Source: JAAUTT01 sp038213375
Lineage (GTDB): Bacteria; Bacteroidota; Bacteroidia; Bacteroidales; JAAUTT01
Direction: 5' to 3'
NCBI GenBank assembly: GCA_038213375.1
Contig: JBBQTB010000001.1
Span: 1 to 64,000, forward strand
Length of the DNA stretch: 64,000 nt
Shown here: in pieces, positions 62,878 through 64,000 of the stretch
How the letters are laid out: each line of letters starts with the position of its first letter
Position numbering within the stretch: the stretch's first letter is position 1
Made by a program: the position numbers and the translations under genes
The notes under the pieces: model-generated
The model's input: the letters and a program-made list of their open reading frames with translations, nothing else
What the model was told of the DNA's origin: nothing
Databases searched by the model: none

Positions 62878-63951
62878 ATGGATAGACAACCTATATTGAG
62901 TAAAATTAACCTTCTGAAAAAATTTCTGAAAATTTCTAACCGTAAACCCTTATTAAAGATAATAAAGGAATGTATTATCCTTGCAGTGGTATTTCGATCT
63001 TTGCCAAGACAATATTTTGGCAGGTATTTATTCAAAAATGAAATTACAAACATAAAGGATTATCTTCCTACAAAAGTTTTGGGTGACATAAAGCGCTTTT
63101 TTAATGATAGATCGGTTGTTGAAGTATTAGAAAATAAACTATATTTTAACTTTTTTTATGGCCAATTCCATCTCAATCTACCTAAAATATTAATGTATAA
63201 CCATCTAAAAATGTTTGTAATAGGTGGCGTTGCTCGTGAAATCAATACACCTGAAGGTTTTTACGAGATTTTAACTGAGTTGATAAAAATAAATTCCATT
63301 GATTCTATTTTCATAAAAAGCACTTATGGCACTTATGGTGGAGAAAAAATTTATAAAATTTTTGAACATCAGCTCATCAAAGAACGTTCAAAAATAGATT
63401 CATTGTATACTGAAATAATTAAGTCCGGATACCTTTTTCAGGAAACCATAAAACAACATCCTGAAATGGATAAACTTAATCCTTCGTGCATGAATACCAT
63501 AAGGATGGATACTTTTATTGACTTGAAAGGTAATATTGAGGTAGTCTCGGCCTTTCTCCGAATGAGTATCAAAAACTCTCATGTTGACAATGTTTCTTCG
63601 GGAGGGTGTTTTGTTTATATAGATATCAAAACCGGAAAGCTGCTCGCTGATGGTTATAGGGGTATAAAGCAAGATGCTGGCGAAACAATAATGATACATC
63701 CTATAACGAAGGTAAAATTTGAAGGCTTTGTAATTCCATTTTTTGCAGAGGCTAAGGATTTGATTATTAAGGCTGCTGGTTATATGCCTGGTTTACGTCT
63801 AATTGGGTGGGATATTGGAATAGGTATTTCTGGACCGGTGTTAATTGAGGGAAACTCGGACTACGACTTAACAGGTAATGATATGGCAGCTGGAGGATAC
63901 TTATCAAATGCTGTTTTTTTAAAGGCACGGAATGAAATTCAGCATTTATAA
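62878..63951 (+). CDS. Sugar-transfer-associated ATP-grasp protein
   Basis: A 357-residue ATP-grasp enzyme (PF14397-like). Key segments are FIKSTYGTYGGEKIY, LFQETIKQHPEMDKLNPSC (ATP-binding Glu), NTIRMDTFIDLKG, FVYIDIKTGKLLADGYRGIK and the C-terminal metal-binding GWDIGIGISGPVLIEGNSDYD. Family members occur in polysaccharide loci and join acid groups to amines or sugars. ATG 62878 is preferred to a TTG three codons earlier. The gene is complete; the locus probably continues beyond the window. Confidence 0.85.
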   Translation: MDRQPILSKINLLKKFLKISNRKPLLKIIKECIILAVVFRSLPRQYFGRYLFKNEITNIKDYLPTKVLGDIKRFFNDRSVVEVLENKLYFNFFYGQFHLNLPKILMYNHLKMFVIGGVAREINTPEGFYEILTELIKINSIDSIFIKSTYGTYGGEKIYKIFEHQLIKERSKIDSLYTEIIKSGYLFQETIKQHPEMDKLNPSCMNTIRMDTFIDLKGNIEVVSAFLRMSIKNSHVDNVSSGGCFVYIDIKTGKLLADGYRGIKQDAGETIMIHPITKVKFEGFVIPFFAEAKDLIIKAAGYMPGLRLIGWDIGIGISGPVLIEGNSDYDLTGNDMAAGGYLSNAVFLKARNEIQHL

Positions 63952-64000
63952 TAATTTTGCTGCAAAATAAAATCATTTTTAAAAACCAAAAATATGATTG

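Overview
The window looks like the chromosome of a low-GC member of the Bacteroidota, probably Bacteroidales/Marinilabiliales-like (the order is an inference). The evidence is several promoters matching the Bacteroidota consensus (-33 TTTG, about 20 bases, -7 TAnnTTTG), a type IX secretion 'gliding motility' C-terminal sorting domain, an OmpP1/FadL porin, DUF6702, an S-box ahead of metY, and a NUDIX-type sugar regulator. I see no rRNA, tRNA, CRISPR array, complete insertion sequence or prophage.

Layout. 0-3 kb: a structured leader followed by a soluble MgtE-N/CBS protein and an NRAMP-family carrier whose metal-site residues differ from Mn/Fe NRAMPs, probably a Mg2+ uptake pair. 3-7.5 kb: a GH3 beta-glucosidase lipoprotein, then a SAM-I riboswitch, a small ORF ending in Met/Cys codons, and metY. 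7.5-12.7 kb: a xylose operon (NUDIX regulator, xylB, xylA, xylE) with a perfect operator palindrome upstream. 12.7-17.4 kb: a TetR-controlled EmrA/EmrB/TolC-type efflux operon. 17.4-24.5 kb: a Fic protein beside a PorP/SprF remnant, a membrane polyferredoxin with a Tat-exported DUF362 protein, LarC and LarB, and a WbqC-like protein. 24.5-32 kb: outer-membrane proteins, a Tyr/Gly/Ser-rich lipoprotein, prolyl-tRNA synthetase, a heptamer repeat array, and a POTRA/beta-barrel protein lacking a normal start codon. 32-39 kb: a glgX/treX-treZ-treY operon making trehalose from glycogen-type glucans.

39-54 kb is the accessory-like part: an AsmA-like DUF748 protein, a CHASE3 histidine kinase, a single-domain response regulator, an AraC-type regulator, and many small envelope or stress proteins (DUF1328, DUF2383, CsbD, YtxH, holin-X-like, lmo0937-like, DUF4142). 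Broken genes and a 47-bp perfect palindrome lie among them. A repeated motif, TGGAAATGATGTAA, precedes several of these genes and suggests one regulon. 54-64 kb: a T9SS-sorted surface protein with DUF6702 and TPR partners, a CDF metal exporter, a decayed DUF2264 gene, an aldo/keto reductase, HU, and the edge of a polysaccharide locus (hexapeptide acyltransferase, ATP-grasp protein).

The points I find most worth following are the tandem SAM riboswitch plus Met/Cys-rich leader ORF before metY, the leader hairpin that buries the Shine-Dalgarno sequence of the Mg2+ locus, and the repeated motif around the small-protein cluster.
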